The notes: generated by a model not told the origin, from the letters alone. A stretch of DNA of 64,000 nucleotides from Dolomedes plantarius (GCA_907164885.2 OU015490.1:13645466-13709465), one strand, 5' to 3'. Counted from the first letter of the stretch, positions 1-12,939 are shown. Numbers and translations: made by a program.

Positions 1-779
1 GAAATACTCGTATCTCGAATCAATTTTCCCCATTGAAATGAATGGAAATGCCATTAATTCGTTCCGGGCTGCCCCAAAACACCACAATTTTTTGTTACAT
101 GTTTTTAACCCCTTCAGGGGTGGTGTTTCATTTTTGAACCACCTATTTTCTTTATTTTCTAACATCTAAATCATTCGGCAAATTTATCTGTAAATTCCTG
201 TAAACATTTAACACATTAGTGTGCTTCAGAAACAACAGATGGCAGCACTCTACGGGTCTATATTTTCGGAGCGGATAATTTTTTGTTTCAAGCCAGAAAT
301 TTGTAGTGTGAAGTTTTTTCCAGTTTTTCAAATTTGTTAGTATACAGATGCACGGAAGTTCTGGAATTTCATTTTACGATTGTTACTTATTTATTTTAAA
401 TAGAAAAGTTTAATTTATCTGCATAATTTCTTATCTTTTTTAGTAATTTCAATGCTGGTGGTTCAAATATGGACCACTGCGCCTGTAGCGTTTGCTGTCA
501 CTAGGTGGCAGCACTGGTAAATTAGTTTTTCCCAGCAAAAATTCATAAAAAAACATTACTGAACTAATTTTCCTATTAAATTAGTTTTGTTATGTTAATC
601 ATTGAATGTTACTGATAATTTGAAACATATATATATATATATATTTTACCTATAAAAATTTCATGTGGGGTGTTTTATACTTTTTACATTCATTATATAC
701 TTTCATTTACATATTTTTTACTTTCATTACATACTTTCACTATATACTTTTTACTTTCAATTTATAAGAATTTCATGTA

Positions 780-2010
780 CACTCAAGAGCCAAAACATTA
801 TGACCACCTGTCAATAACGAGTTGGCCCACCTTTGGCGCGCAACACAGCTTCAACTCGCCTTGGCATGGATGCCACAAGTCCTTGGTAGATGGCCGGAGA
901 CAGATTGTACCAGATGTTTAAGCAACGGTCACGCAAATCCGAGATATTGCGAATTGGTGGTCTTTGAACTCTGAGCTGCCGTCCCATGACATCCCAAATG
1001 TGTTCTATCGGATTGAGATCCGGTGAGTTAGGGGGCCAAGTCATTAACTGGAATTCAGCATCATGTTCCTGGAACCACTCCAACACAATTTTAGCCTTGT
1101 GACACGGGGCGTTGTCTTGTTGGAACATTCCATTTCCAGCTGGAAAAACAGAGGCCATGTAAGGGTGCAACTGGTCCGCAATGATGTTCAGATACCCTGT
1201 AGCATTCATGGTCTGCTCTACCACAACCATGGGTCCCAAAGACGCCCAAGAGAACGTACCCCAAAGCATAATACCGCCACCACCGGCCTGTGTATGACCT
1301 ACTGTACATTGAGGGAGGAACAGTTCGCCTGGAAGACGGCGTATCCTGACACGGCCATCGGCGTGATGAATGACAAACCGTGATTCATCTGACCAGGCAA
1401 CTCTCTCCCACTGATCCATGCACCAGTCGCGATGTTCCCGGGCACAGCGAAGGCGCAGTTGGCGATGACGCTTGGTCAGCAAAGGCACACGAGTGGGGCG
1501 TTTGCTGCGTAGCCCCATATCCAACAGTGTCCGCTGAACAGTGTGCTGCGATACTATTCTACTTGGTCCTGCATTGTATTGGGCTGTCAGCTGAGCCACT
1601 GTCTGGCTCCGGTTTTGCTTCACCATGCGAGACATTCTCCGACGACCTTTTTCTTTGATAGCGTGTGCACGTCCAACCCCATGTCGTCTACTGCTGGTTT
1701 CACCGTCATTCATCCACTTTGCATAAGTACTAACAACTGTAGGTCGCGAACAACCCACGAGTCGTGCAGTTTCGGAAATACTTGTTCCGAGCCTTCGAGC
1801 CATTACAATCTGCCCTCTATCAAAGTCGCTTAGATCCGCAGCCTTTCCCATCACACACAGTGAAAGTAAGTGAAGTAAGTGAAAGAATGATTCTTCAGAC
1901 TCTCCAGCAGCAGTTAAATACCACTTCCACCTGATCACGTGCCTTCCACGCCATCCAGGCGAACTCATTGCAAAATTTAGGGGTGGTCATAATGTTTTGG
2001 CTCTTGAGTG
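780..2010 (-). mobile_element. Complete Tc1/mariner transposon, DD36E type
   Basis: Near-perfect terminal inverted repeats (CACTCAAGAGCCAAAACATT at 780, its complement ending at 2010) are flanked by TA dinucleotides at 778-779 and 2011-2012, the Tc1/mariner target duplication. Length is 1231 bp, normal for an autonomous Tc1 element. It carries one uninterrupted transposase gene on the minus strand and sits inside a minisatellite within a TTAA element. Confidence 0.93.
811..1851 (-). CDS. Tc1-like transposase, uninterrupted, DD36E
   Basis: Predicted 346-residue transposase that would cut and paste the surrounding 1231-bp element. The N-terminal ~110 residues hold a paired helix-turn-helix region (FDRGQIVMARRLG ... 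CSRPTVVSTYAKW). The DDE domain follows, with D155 in AWSDESRF, D246 in FQQDNAPCH and E283 in SPDLNPIEHIWD. There are 36 residues between the second D and the E, two more than classical Tc1. The frame is open further upstream, but the start at 1851 (MGKAADLS) is chosen because the related copy at 43992 begins MGKLPDLD and because upstream residues are low complexity. No stop or frameshift is seen, so this copy may be active. The C-terminus (SMPRRVEAVLRAKGGPTRY) is family-typical. Confidence 0.92.
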   Translation of the reverse strand: MGKAADLSDFDRGQIVMARRLGTSISETARLVGCSRPTVVSTYAKWMNDGETSSRRHGVGRAHAIKEKGRRRMSRMVKQNRSQTVAQLTAQYNAGPSRIVSQHTVQRTLLDMGLRSKRPTRVPLLTKRHRQLRLRCAREHRDWCMDQWERVAWSDESRFVIHHADGRVRIRRLPGELFLPQCTVGHTQAGGGGIMLWGTFSWASLGPMVVVEQTMNATGYLNIIADQLHPYMASVFPAGNGMFQQDNAPCHKAKIVLEWFQEHDAEFQLMTWPPNSPDLNPIEHIWDVMGRQLRVQRPPIRNISDLRDRCLNIWYNLSPAIYQGLVASMPRRVEAVLRAKGGPTRY

Positions 2011-3061
2011 TATGTTGTTATATACTTTTTAATTTCATTATATACTTTCATTTATATACTTTATACTTTTATTATATACTTTCCTTCACATACGTCTTAC
2101 TTTCATTATATACATTCATTTATATACTTTTTGATTATTTATTTATTTTTTGGACAGATAATTATTTTGATAAATACTGTGTATAAATATAAATAAATGA
2201 ATGCATATATATGTATATATATTTCAAACTGATTAGTCTTATTGTAACTGATTTGTCAGAACGCCTGTTCTGACTGGTCTAGCCAGTCAGAGCAGACGTT
2301 CTAATATAGAGTCCACTAGGTACGCGGTGGTTCAAAAAATGAACCACCCCCTCCTGCCTAAACTAAAGCTACAATTTTTTTAATTTTTACAGAACATGTT
2401 CCTAATAGTAATATTTCTTCAAATATAAAGTTTTGCCCACCTCAAAAATTTTTTCATATAGTGCCCCTGAAGGGGTTTTAAATAAGAAAAACGTGCTTAT
2501 AAACGATGAACATTGTATAAAAACGCAATACAATAGAATGTACTGCAATAAATTTTTTTAAGTGTAATGTACAACATTTACCTTGGAGATCAGACTTGAA
2601 GATGCTGATGGAATAGGAGGAGAAAGGTTGAACTGAAAATTAAATCTTATTCGTTGATTTTTTATCTTTTCGCCCCTCTTTCCTGACTTTCGCTTTTAAT
2701 ACCAGCTACTCTCTTAAAGTGAACGAGTGAGACCCGGAAGCTGGGTGATTGTTGCATCGTTCACTGTGGCTGTAATGTCCAGATTCTTCTTTCTGAGAAT
2801 CCGAAGAACCTTTTCTCAGAATCCAATCTCTCGGTTTAATACTGGATAGTAGTCTCAGAATAATATTATACAATTGTACATAATAATTGTACATAAAGGT
2901 TGTAAATATTATATGCTTCTTGTGTTCTCATTTGATGAGCACGTAACATGGTATTCGCTGCTCAAACTAGCGGTGGCATATCTGAAGCTTGCTCGTAACC
3001 CGAATTTTAGCTCGTAACTCGAAGCAAAAAAATCTACCGAGAGAATGCTCGTATGTTATGT

Positions 3062-3690
3062 ATTAACTACTGCTACTTTCACTACTACTATTTTCTACTT
3101 CAACTTCTACCCACTTTTGTGTTCGTTCTGTTCCTGTTGTTGATGTCGTTCAATAAAACGTATAGTTGATAATGTCGGTTATTCGTCTCCTCAATGATTT
3201 GACAAAATAATTACATCAATATCAAACAAATATTTAACAAAGTGATGACGAGATAAAACGAAATGGCTGAACTAACCCAGTTGATAACGACTCTTCAAGA
3301 ATTCGTTTCAAAACTTAACGTTACTTCAGAATCGAAACGTAGTGCCAAGGATATTCTCGCTATACAAAATCTAACTTTCGACTCAATATGATGAGACATC
3401 AGAATCTTTTGACTGTTATACCCAGAGACTGGAAAATTATTTTAAGTTAAAAGGACTATCGACCGATGACAAGGAAACCGAAGAATTAAAAGTCCTTGTT
3501 CTAATAAATTGTCTTGGATCACAGCAATACCAGCTCCTTTCAAGTCTTATTCCTCCTGATCTACCCTCCTGATCTACCCTCAACAAAGACATTCAAAGAA
3601 CTTTTGTCATTACTTAAACAACATTTATCGCCAAAACCCAACGTTTTAACGGAACAACATAAATTTTTCTCTAGACTTCAAAATGTAAGC
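3062..3690 (+). pseudogene. Ty3/gypsy-type gag fragment with LTR/leader remnant
   Basis: From ATG 3263 the reading starts MAELTQLITTLQEFVSKLN. After a frameshift near 3390 it continues as YDETSESFDCYTQRLENYF, then ELKVLVLINCLG and QYQLLSSLIPPDLPS. This pattern (QRLENYF, VLINCLG, QYQLL) is characteristic of gypsy-type Gag N-termini in arthropods. A local 16-bp duplication (CCTCCTGATCTACC repeated near 3550-3580) adds a further frame break. The upstream 3062-3250 has an AATAAA-containing stretch and a TGATGACGAG primer-site-like word, so it may be an LTR edge plus leader. The fragment ends where the Tc1 remnant at 3678 begins. Confidence 0.6.
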
Positions 3691-4401
3691 CCAGTATGGT
3701 ATGATATGAAGGAGAATACAACGGGGCGTAGAATATCGTCGACGTACCGCTGTGCTGTAAGGGTGCCGCGGATGACAACCAAAGGTATCCTGCTATGAAA
3801 TGAAATAGCACCCCAGACCATCACTCCTGGTTGTCGGCTCGTATGACGAAAGATAGTCAGGTTGGTATCCCACCGCTGTCCGGGGCGTCTCCAGATACGT
3901 ATTCGCTGGTCATCGGGGCTCAACTCGAAGCGAGACTCATCAGTGAAGACCATCCTGCTCCAGTCAGTGACATTCCAGGTCGAATGAGCTCAACACCACT
4001 TCAAACGGGCTTGTCGGTGTACAGAGGTCAATGATAGTTGGAGAAGTGGGCGCCGTGAGCTCAGCCCCTTTCTCTGAGCTGCCTATGAATGGTGCTTGCG
4101 GTCACTGAAGCACCAATTGCACGTACGATCGATGATAATGGTGAATTTCGGGCTGTGACGCTCTGACGATTGCTTGGTCCTCACATTCTGTCGTTTCTCT
4201 AGGCCTACCGCTTCCTTCATGACGCTGTGTTCGGCCATGGTTCACCCATTCCTACCAACATCGTCTAGTAAAGGTATCGCTCCTATCCAAATGTCGAGCG
4301 ATTCGCCGATTTGACCAACTGGTTTCTTTGAGCCCAACTACACGCCCTCTCTCAAATGCTGACATCTACGCATATTATTCGCGCACTTGTATGCGAGGCA
4401 T
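3678..4401 (-). pseudogene. Tc1-like transposase, N-terminal two thirds, decayed
   Basis: On the minus strand from ATG 4401 (MPRIQVRE) the pieces MSAFERGRVVGLKETSWSNR, WQEWVNHGRTQRHEG and FTDESRFELSPDDQRI are in Tc1 order, the last holding the first catalytic aspartate. It continues through GVMVWGAISFHSR and breaks at about 3690, before the second aspartate and the glutamate. Several stops and shifts interrupt the N-terminal part. This is a third Tc1 lineage, distinct from the copies at 811 and 47045. It abuts the gag fragment, so one inserted into or recombined with the other. Confidence 0.8.
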
Positions 4402-6384
<1,983 letters not shown>

Positions 6385-6837
6385 CACCCCGGGAAATAAG
6401 AAATAAATTGAAATTACCTGAAAGAGAAATCTTTGTCGCTGCAAAAGTTCAATATTGCATTTGGGGTAGACTAATATTCACTCACAATCAATTGAAATCT
6501 GATAACAGATTCACTCGCTCTGAGGCAAATTACCCAACTGCATTCTGTATTCAAATTTGTTTGCAGGCAAGCAGTCCTGTGAGAAATAAAACGGCAACAT
6601 ACCTCGCTAAAATCTGAAAATCGAAAATGTCCATGGATCTTTCAATCTAATAAACTGACATAGTGAAAATACTTTCATAATTAGCATTACTACTGGGACA
6701 AAAGAAGACTGCAGTTGTTCAATAAATTTGCAACTAAATTCAATGAATATCTCTGTTGACCAAATTGAGAAAGTTACAGTGTTGCTCTTTTAGCTCTGAT
6801 TACCTCCAATAAACCGCGAAGAAAAATTCATTAAGCA

Positions 6838-7985
6838 TTCCCATGAAAATAATTCCATTATCGAAACTTTTCAGAAGGAGAAGCTTTAGTAACATTCGCA
6901 GCTGAGCATAAATGCAAAATTTAAAAAGTTTTATTTAGGAAATACCCATTTCATTTTTCTTTGTAAACTAATTATACAAAGAAATAATGCACACGGAAAA
7001 TCTGAATGTCGCGTACACAGTTTAAGTATAAAAATATTCACATTTATCTTTTTTTAACTCTTTTCTCATAATTAAAAATATCTTTCCCAATTATTGTCTT
7101 TTTAATACACAAATGGTATAATTCGTTAGTTTTCACTTTATATTCCCATTAAAATAATTTTACCATAAAAACCTTTCTTAAGGAGACGCTTCTGCAACAT
7201 TTACTTAAATGCAAACTTTTAAAGTTTTAACTAGGAATGTACAGTGTCCAGCTTATTTATATATAAATATTCTTAAGGTTAGATATTTTTTGAAACCTTT
7301 TTTCATAGTTTAAGATATCTAAAAAGGATAACTGTTCTTATAAATCACAAATAAATTATTCGTTATTTTACACACCTTATTCCCATTGAAATAATATCAT
7401 CTTCAAAACTTTTTTGCAAAGAGCTTTTTTAACGTTTAGTAATGCAAATAAACGCAAGTTTCTAAAAGTTTTATTAAAGAAGGTGTCAATTTATTTTTGT
7501 TTGTAAGCTAATTATAAAAAAAAGTTACTTATAAAAGAAAATCGGAATGTCCAGCTTATTAATATGAAAATATTCTAAACATTTACCCTTTTTTTCTATC
7601 CTCTTTCATTATTAAAAATATTTTAAGACTTACTATTTACATATTTCACAGCTGAATTATTCATTAGTTTGCATACCATCCTTGCATTGAAATAATTTTA
7701 TTATCAAAAGTTTTCAAAAGAGGCTTTAATAACATTTGGCGTTGCCCATAAACACGAATTTTAAAAACTTGTTAATTTCCTACTCGTTATTTTACACACT
7801 ATATTCCCACTCAAATAATAATTTCATAGTCAAAACTTTTCCGAGAGAGAATTTATCTTAACATTCAGTACTCCAAATAAATGCAAATTTTTAAAGTTTT
7901 ATTCAAGAGGATATCAATTTACTTTTGTTTGTAAGCTTATTATTAAAATGAAATAAACATGGGGAAAATCTAAATGTCCATAGCA
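6838..7985. repeat. Diverged ~300-bp satellite, about four units
   Basis: The word TTCCCATTAAAATAATTTTA and variants recur near 6838, 7142, 7380, 7680 and 7802. Each is followed by matching blocks: AAACTTTTC, then TAACATT, a CATAAATGCAAA-like word, AAAGTTTTATT, TTTGTTTGTAAGCTAATTAT and ATGTCCAGCTTATT. Spacing is about 304, 238 and 300 bp, with a shortened last unit. No coding potential. Confidence 0.75.
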
Positions 7986-8112
7986 GGCTTGTACAACTCG
8001 AAATGGAACGTGGGCCGTATAACTTTATGGAAAGCTACTTTTCTCAAAAACATATTTTAAAATTCACTTTAATTTCATTAAACAAGTCCACATAATCATA
8101 AAAATAAGTTAT

Positions 8113-8406
8113 TCATGAGCCAGGTTGAGGCACTGTAAAAGATGAATCATAATATTTTTCACATATCATCTTGGCATGCTCCAAACAAAATACTTCAACA
8201 TTACATTTCAGGCATTTATATTTTGAATAGCGAACTTTTTTCATTTGAAGACATTTGGAACACCTCTTCCTCTGTCCGTCGTAGCATGCAGATGCAGGCA
8301 CCTCCTGATGTTGTGAGCTAAGCTGGAACTCACGTAGTTCATCTTGTAGTTGAATAGGCATTTCCCTTGTTTGAATATTCCTCCTTTGGAGTTGTTCCAA
8401 ACACAA
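8113..8406 (-). pseudogene. piggyBac transposase C-terminal fragment
   Basis: A 97-residue minus-strand frame ends with a cysteine/histidine array (RKRCSKCLQMKKVRY, KCLKCNVEVFCLEHAKMICEKYY). This matches the C-terminal zinc-binding tail of piggyBac transposases (RCxxC ... CxxC ... CxxxH). The upstream LQDELREFQLSSQ is the usual linker. The DDD catalytic domain is missing. Given the many TTAA-flanked elements in this window, it is a relic of a plausible enzyme source. Positions 8407-8789 hold nothing else I recognise. Confidence 0.7.
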
Positions 8407-8789
8407 CTCGTTGCATTGAAAGTAAAATAAAGGTAAATAAAGGTCAATATCACTGAATTAGGGGCTAGAACTTGTTACACATGCTATTTTAAGTATAAAA
8501 AAAGAAATATAAACAACAAAAAAGGTGAAAATTCGAAAGTCAAAAATACTTACACGATCGGGTGCAATTCATCTGAGAGATTAATACATCTCTCACGACA
8601 CTCAGCGAAGTACTGGAAAAAAACCGAAGACGATCTTTTGTAAGTGGGAGGGAGACAGGAAGCTACTAGGAGACTCAATCCACTCCCCTCCGATCTCGCT
8701 GATTAGTGCGAAAAAAAAAATTGTGACTTCATCTCACAGATTAGTTGCGCCCGACGGAGGGTAAAACAAAAAGTGGAGGAGAGCGATAA

Positions 8790-9850
8790 AATAATATGCA
8801 TTGTATTTTAAAAGTCCTCTGAAAATATAAGTTCAAATAAACGTTGTCGAATGTATTATTGCAGATGGAGCTGTTATCGGATGATATAAAAGATAGAATA
8901 TCCTTGGAGTCATCGTTATTATTATTACAATTTTGGCGTGACTAAGAGACTTAAAGCTGCTATGTACTAAGGAAAAAAATCTTATTTCTCTTTTCCTCTT
9001 CTTGCAGACTCTTGTGGTGGGAGGAGTCCAGTTGACAGTTCGAGAATTCCACCCCCCTTGGGATTGACATTTTGAGGGATTGTAATGGCTCTCTCTCTAT
9101 AGGGGGGTTAAGCGCTGTCCCCAAATTTTTTATTTAAAATATATTTTTGTCAACTATTTACAGGTACATAAATGCCGATAATCAAATAAAATTGGTATTG
9201 TCAGATAGCCTGAACTTTTCTGCAAAGCGCTACAGGATTCATTTTATAAACTTCGTCCACCGAAGGAATTTATGAGCGTTTAAAACACACCATATCAGAT
9301 TTTTCCCTGAATAATTTAAATTTTAAAATATTAATTGCAATTTTTTAAAAAACGAAACATGTACACAAATGTAAAATTTCTTTCTCTATGACGGAGTACA
9401 ATTTTTAAAAAAAATCTTTTAATCTAAGTCGGCAATCGGTGGACAAATTTTCTCCGTAGGTTAACATTGAGGTGAGCGAACCCAATGGGGTTAGTACATA
9501 GCAGCCTTAATAGATTTGGCAATTGAACAAAAGAAGTTAATAACATCCAAGTCAGTTTTCCAGTTACTTTTTACTACAGAAAAAAATTGAAATAATTGTT
9601 TGATAATTCACAAGCACTTACTTCTGGAGCAGTTAGACTGTCACTAACTCATTTATTTTACTTTTTTGTGATGAAACAACACTAAACGATTTACTGTTAT
9701 CATCAAGTACTTGCTTCTGCGTTTGAACTGCATTATTACGCCGATTTACATTAGAGTATGGAGTTAATTGGATTGGCTTCTGCAAAAAAAGCTGCTTATT
9801 ATCGGATGGCCAAAATATATTTTCTCATTGGTGTTAATCCTTATTATTTG
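8790..9850. repeat. Dispersed repeat core, copy A
   Basis: This stretch matches, in reverse, 15490-15611 plus 18403-18720 (copy B). Examples are GAAATAATTGTTTGATAATTCAC here against GTGAATTATTAAACAATTATTTC there, and TTTACATTAGAGTA against TACTCTAATGTAAA. A third partial copy lies at 12940-13049. Copy A contains one insertion, the MITE at 8955-9506. It is empty at the place where copy B holds the 2.8-kb hAT element. Confidence 0.75.
8955..9506. mobile_element. TTAA-flanked MITE, 552 bp
   Basis: Terminal inverted repeats AGCTGCTATGTACTAA at the left and TTAGTACATAGCAGCC at the right are directly flanked by TTAA (8951-8954 and 9507-9510). Copy B of the host repeat has a single TTAA at 18535-18538 with homologous flanks and no insert, so both the boundaries and the target duplication are supported. 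No transposase inside. Confidence 0.8.
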
Positions 9851-10048
9851 GGAAATATATTATGAATGTAAAAAGTTAGGAGTCAATCCAGTGCTTTGAC
9901 ACAAAAATTTCAAAAATTTCAAAAAGTGGACTTCATCGATTAGGCTTATGAATGGCTCATTTGAAGAAGCAGTTTTCAAAATATCTCATACTCAAGCACG
10001 AACGCTGCCTGCTTTTATTATTCTTCATATGCGAGAATGTCTGTACAC

Positions 10049-10275
10049 ACATCGCTCACTCCTTTCAACAACGTCATATCTCAAAAAACAAGATTTTTCA
10101 GGAGAGCGATTTGAAAGTTTAAAAGTACATTGAAATGTATTGAAAATAAGTTTTAATTCTACTCTCTAGCGGCTAAATATTGAGCGGTGAGATATGACGA
10201 TTTTGCAGGTATATACTACTCGTTCGGTGCATTCTGAAAACAAGCATAACTAAAAATCGCCGATTTGGGAGATAT
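10049..10275 (+). repeat. Dispersed repeat D, uninterrupted copy
   Basis: CGCTCACTCCTTTCAACAAC through GAGATATGGCG matches 18805-18874 joined to 25953-26115 in the same orientation. At TTAA 10119-10122 this copy is intact, whereas the other is split by a 7-kb insertion at the same tetranucleotide. Confidence 0.8.
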
Positions 10276-10380
10276 GGCGTTTTTGAAAGGAACATATACG
10301 TGGTTCTAAATATGCAGAAAGTTTCCAATGAAACTTCGATAAGATTCTTGTACTTTTCCTGGCCCAGATTTTTAAAGATA

Positions 10381-10605
10381 ATTTGATTTTAAAAAAAACT
10401 TTGTGTAAAGAAGACAAAAAGGCTGTTGACTCTGTGCTTAATTTGGCAAACTGCCTAACATAGCAGTTCAATAACCTGAAGCTGAAAAAGAATTGATCCT
10501 TTAGATTAACTGAAAATGGATCTTAATTAGTTTTGAAGAAGAAAGGTATTTTTAAGTGAATTTTGTCTTCTTTACACAAAGTTTTTTTTTTTTTTTAATC
10601 AAATT
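10381..10605. repeat. Short inverted-repeat element
   Basis: ACTTTGTGTAAAGAAGAC at about 10398 is the complement of GTCTTCTTTACACAAAGT at 10565. The flanking A-rich and T-rich runs and an ATTTGATT/AATCAAAT pair extend the arms to about 35-45 bp. The loop of about 145 bp is non-coding. Likely a small MITE; target duplication not clear. Confidence 0.55.
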
Positions 10606-10750
10606 CTTCTATCAAAAGATTAATGTATATTTACATATTTGTTTCCTAACATGCCGTGCTAATTCTAATTAAAATGTTGTGCACAAGTGGAGAAGAGGCA
10701 TATTTCCTCTCTCAGCATCAATTTATGTAATCCCTAAAAATTAAAAAATT

Positions 10751-11309
10751 CCGGATGTCCGGGCTAAAGGTATCCAAAAGTCATGATTTATTTTTACGGA
10801 AGTACCCATTAGAATTTAAAGAAAATTATTTAAATAGAAAGAATATCTCACGAAGAATAAATCATATATTTCGATATATCATAGATTTCGATGTGGGCAC
10901 CTTTTGTAGCACGACAAACGTCTAAATGGTAATCCAGTTCTCTCCAAGTGTTTCGTAGCATATCAGGAGTTATTACACGAATTGCTTGAACGATAAGCTT
11001 CTTCAACACATCCACAGTTTCAATTATTTGGTTATACACAACGAATTTAATGAAACCCCAAGCAAAAAAGTCTAATAACGCCTGATATGCTACGAAACAC
11101 TTGGAGAGAACTGGAATACCATTTAGACGTTAGTCGTGCTTCAAAAGGTGCACACATCGAAATCCATGATACTATGATAGAAATCTATGATTGATATTAT
11201 GTACCTTGGTGAGATGTTCTTTCTATTTAAATAACTTTTTTTTTATTATAATAGGTAGTTCCGTAAAAACAAATCATGATTTTTGGATACCTTTAGCCCA
11301 GACACCCTG
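10751..11309. mobile_element. Palindromic fold-back element from two transposase tails
   Basis: The arms 10751-11040 and 11060-11309 are inverted copies of each other, beginning with a GGATGTCC/GGGCTAAAGG terminus (right end CCTTTAGCCCAGACACCCTG, then TA). Each arm encodes, outward, the same C-terminal transposase tail: minus-strand MLRNTWRELDYHLDVCRATK on the left and its near twin on the right. This tail belongs to the mariner-type family that ends in GAHIE. Only ~20 bp separates the arms, so a long hairpin can form. Confidence 0.8.
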
Positions 11310-12374
11310 TATTTTAATGTGACGTTCTTATGTCTATACAAAAAAAGAAATTGCAGTGCATTCTCAGGTCAAACATATGTTTTGTTCGCTTACATTTGTT
11401 TTTCTAATTTAAAATCACTATCTGATTAAAAAATCATTATAATTATAAAATATAAATTTCCGAGGAGGAAATATTTCAACATAAAAAAATTTAGATTTTC
11501 ATTCATTTATAAAATTTCTAATGAACATGGAAATTCCTTTATAACTGAAGAAAAAAAACATGTAATGACTTTGGAACAAACTGTCGTAGCAGAAACTTTT
11601 TCGTAATTCTTTTGCAAAGAAAAATATATATGCTTAGATTTTTAAGGTACATGAAGAAAAAAACATTTGTTAATTCGCGTTCTATAAAAATACTCTACAT
11701 TTTGTTAGTAAATGTCGCTGGTATAAAGGACTAAAAATCTGCTTTACCAGCATAAAATCATGCAAAAAAAAAATAATAATAATGAATTGTTCTTATTTTC
11801 TATTTTATTTTATTATCTTATATAATACTCTACATGATATTTCAAGAGAAAAAAAAAATTTCCTTAATATATTTTCCTCGTTTCTTGGGCGAAATAAGAT
11901 TTTTTTTTTCATCAGAAAATCTGTCAAACGCATTCAGAAATAATTGAGAAATTTACAGAGTAAACATAAGCGTATTATCAACACACAGATTTAAAGAAAA
12001 GATACTTTTTTCTCCCTCACATTTATTTTACATGTTCTTCCATTCCAGTCGATTTCTAGTTCAATTACTCTTAAAATAATTTTCAAGAGATCTTTTCTTT
12101 TCAGACAATCTCTCATTTGCTTTAAAAAGTCCGTTATTTGTTTTATGCTCTTCTGAAGAGTGCATATGTTTATTTTGGTTATAAATAATATTGTTTCAGC
12201 TGACTTTTCTTTTTCATACGAGTCATTTCCAGAAAATCGTTATTTTCATTTTAAAAGCCCCGACATTATAATGATTTACAACTAACTGAAAAGAGGTTTT
12301 TTTTCTTTTTTCCAACGCGGGATGAACTTCGTCCTGGGGACATTGGCCCATCCGAATTCATTGGTTTCTTTCCT
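11310..12374. other. AT-rich DNA without recognisable features
   Basis: Homopolymer-rich, no coding frame above about 50 codons that looks real, no inverted repeats noticed. Confidence 0.5.
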
Positions 12375-12716
12375 TGTGGCCCAGTTGGCAAGAGCAGCGG
12401 GCCTTTGATCTGAACGTCCCTGGTTTTATGCTCGTCGCGGCAAATCTACCGCCGTGTGGGGCCGGGGCACGCAAAATAGGGCGTGACTGCAATGTCCTCC
12501 GAGTTCTCAAATTTACCTCTGGAGGTGAGGGGTCAAATGTTCTGGTCTCGTCACTTGACTTGGTTCAAAATTACGGGACCGGTCATTTAGCCAAGTAGGA
12601 CTCCGACCCTTGTGGTGCTAATTCCAAAAACAGGAGACACACCTTCATCGGCCATAGCCTCCGGGACTTGATCTGATGTTGCTGTCCGTCAAGTGGCATA
12701 AGTAACAACAACAACA
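12375..12716 (+). mobile_element. tRNA-derived SINE with (AAC)n tail
   Basis: The head TGTGGCCCAGTTGGCAAGAG resembles a pol III A box in a tRNA-like 5' end. GGTCCCTGG-like sequence about 45 bp downstream is a degraded B box. The GC-rich body is unlike its surroundings, and it ends in AACAACAACAAC at 12704-12718. The type is recognised by architecture, not by a named family. Confidence 0.6.
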
Positions 12717-12772
12717 ACACTAGGGGAGCCCCATGTAGCTGAAAAGAGGTTACTTTTTATATTTTAGAAACT

Positions 12773-12905
12773 GGGCCCGATATAGTCTAGTGGTAGCCTG
12801 GAACTAGGGTGATCGGTCTGAATCCCGACGAACGCCATAAAATACCTTCGTGTCTAGGCCGGATATCCTAAGCAGAGGTCCATAATTCTGCAATATTTCT
12901 TAGTC
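12773..12905 (+). mobile_element. tRNA-derived SINE family 1, short copy
   Basis: GGGCCCGATATAGTCTAGTG holds an A box and GATCGGTCTGAATCCCGACG a B box. The following GTGTCTAGGCCGGATAT matches the other copies at 36865-37112 and 40440-40704, which are on the minus strand. Only the head and first part of the body are present. Confidence 0.65.
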
Positions 12906-12939
12906 TGGATCTCTGATTTGAACGGAATATTGCATGGCA

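Larger units (their letters stand above)
660..2150. repeat. TATATACTTT minisatellite interrupted by a Tc1 insertion
   Basis: Short degenerate units built on TATATACTTT plus TTTCATT, about 20 bp each, occupy 665-770 and continue at 2013-2140. The two blocks were one array before the Tc1 element at 780-2010 landed in it. Translations of this stretch (FYTFIIYF-like peptides) are low-complexity artefacts. Confidence 0.7.
119..2475. mobile_element. TTAA-target (piggyBac-type) inverted-repeat element
   Basis: Both ends carry the 12-bp inverted repeat CCCCTTCAGGGG (119-130 and, inverted, 2464-2475). Each end is flanked by TTTTAA (113-118 and 2476-2481), the footprint expected for TTAA-specific transposons. 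Subterminal TGAACCACC words occur inside both ends (about 127-145 and 2326-2348). No own transposase is present. About half the length is the nested Tc1 element at 780-2010, so the element itself is a non-autonomous MITE of roughly 1.1 kb. Confidence 0.7.
1..3062. mobile_element. Outer Tigger-like derivative, split by insertions
   Basis: Positions 1-110 read like the subterminal part of a Tigger-type element (repeated CTCG and TCGAA words, then a stretch resembling the one just inside the 42714-43522 element). Positions 2985-3062 read as its inverted counterpart (CTCGTAACCCGAA, CTCGTAACTCGAA). The left terminus lies outside the window. The intervening DNA is mostly the TTAA element at 119-2475; 2482-2984 is non-coding with no gene visible. 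The assignment rests on word similarity only. Confidence 0.35.

Noticed and set aside
1852..1968. 39 extra N-terminal residues on the DD36E transposase
   Set aside because: Sequence is low complexity and absent from the related protein at 43992, which starts at the equivalent MGK.
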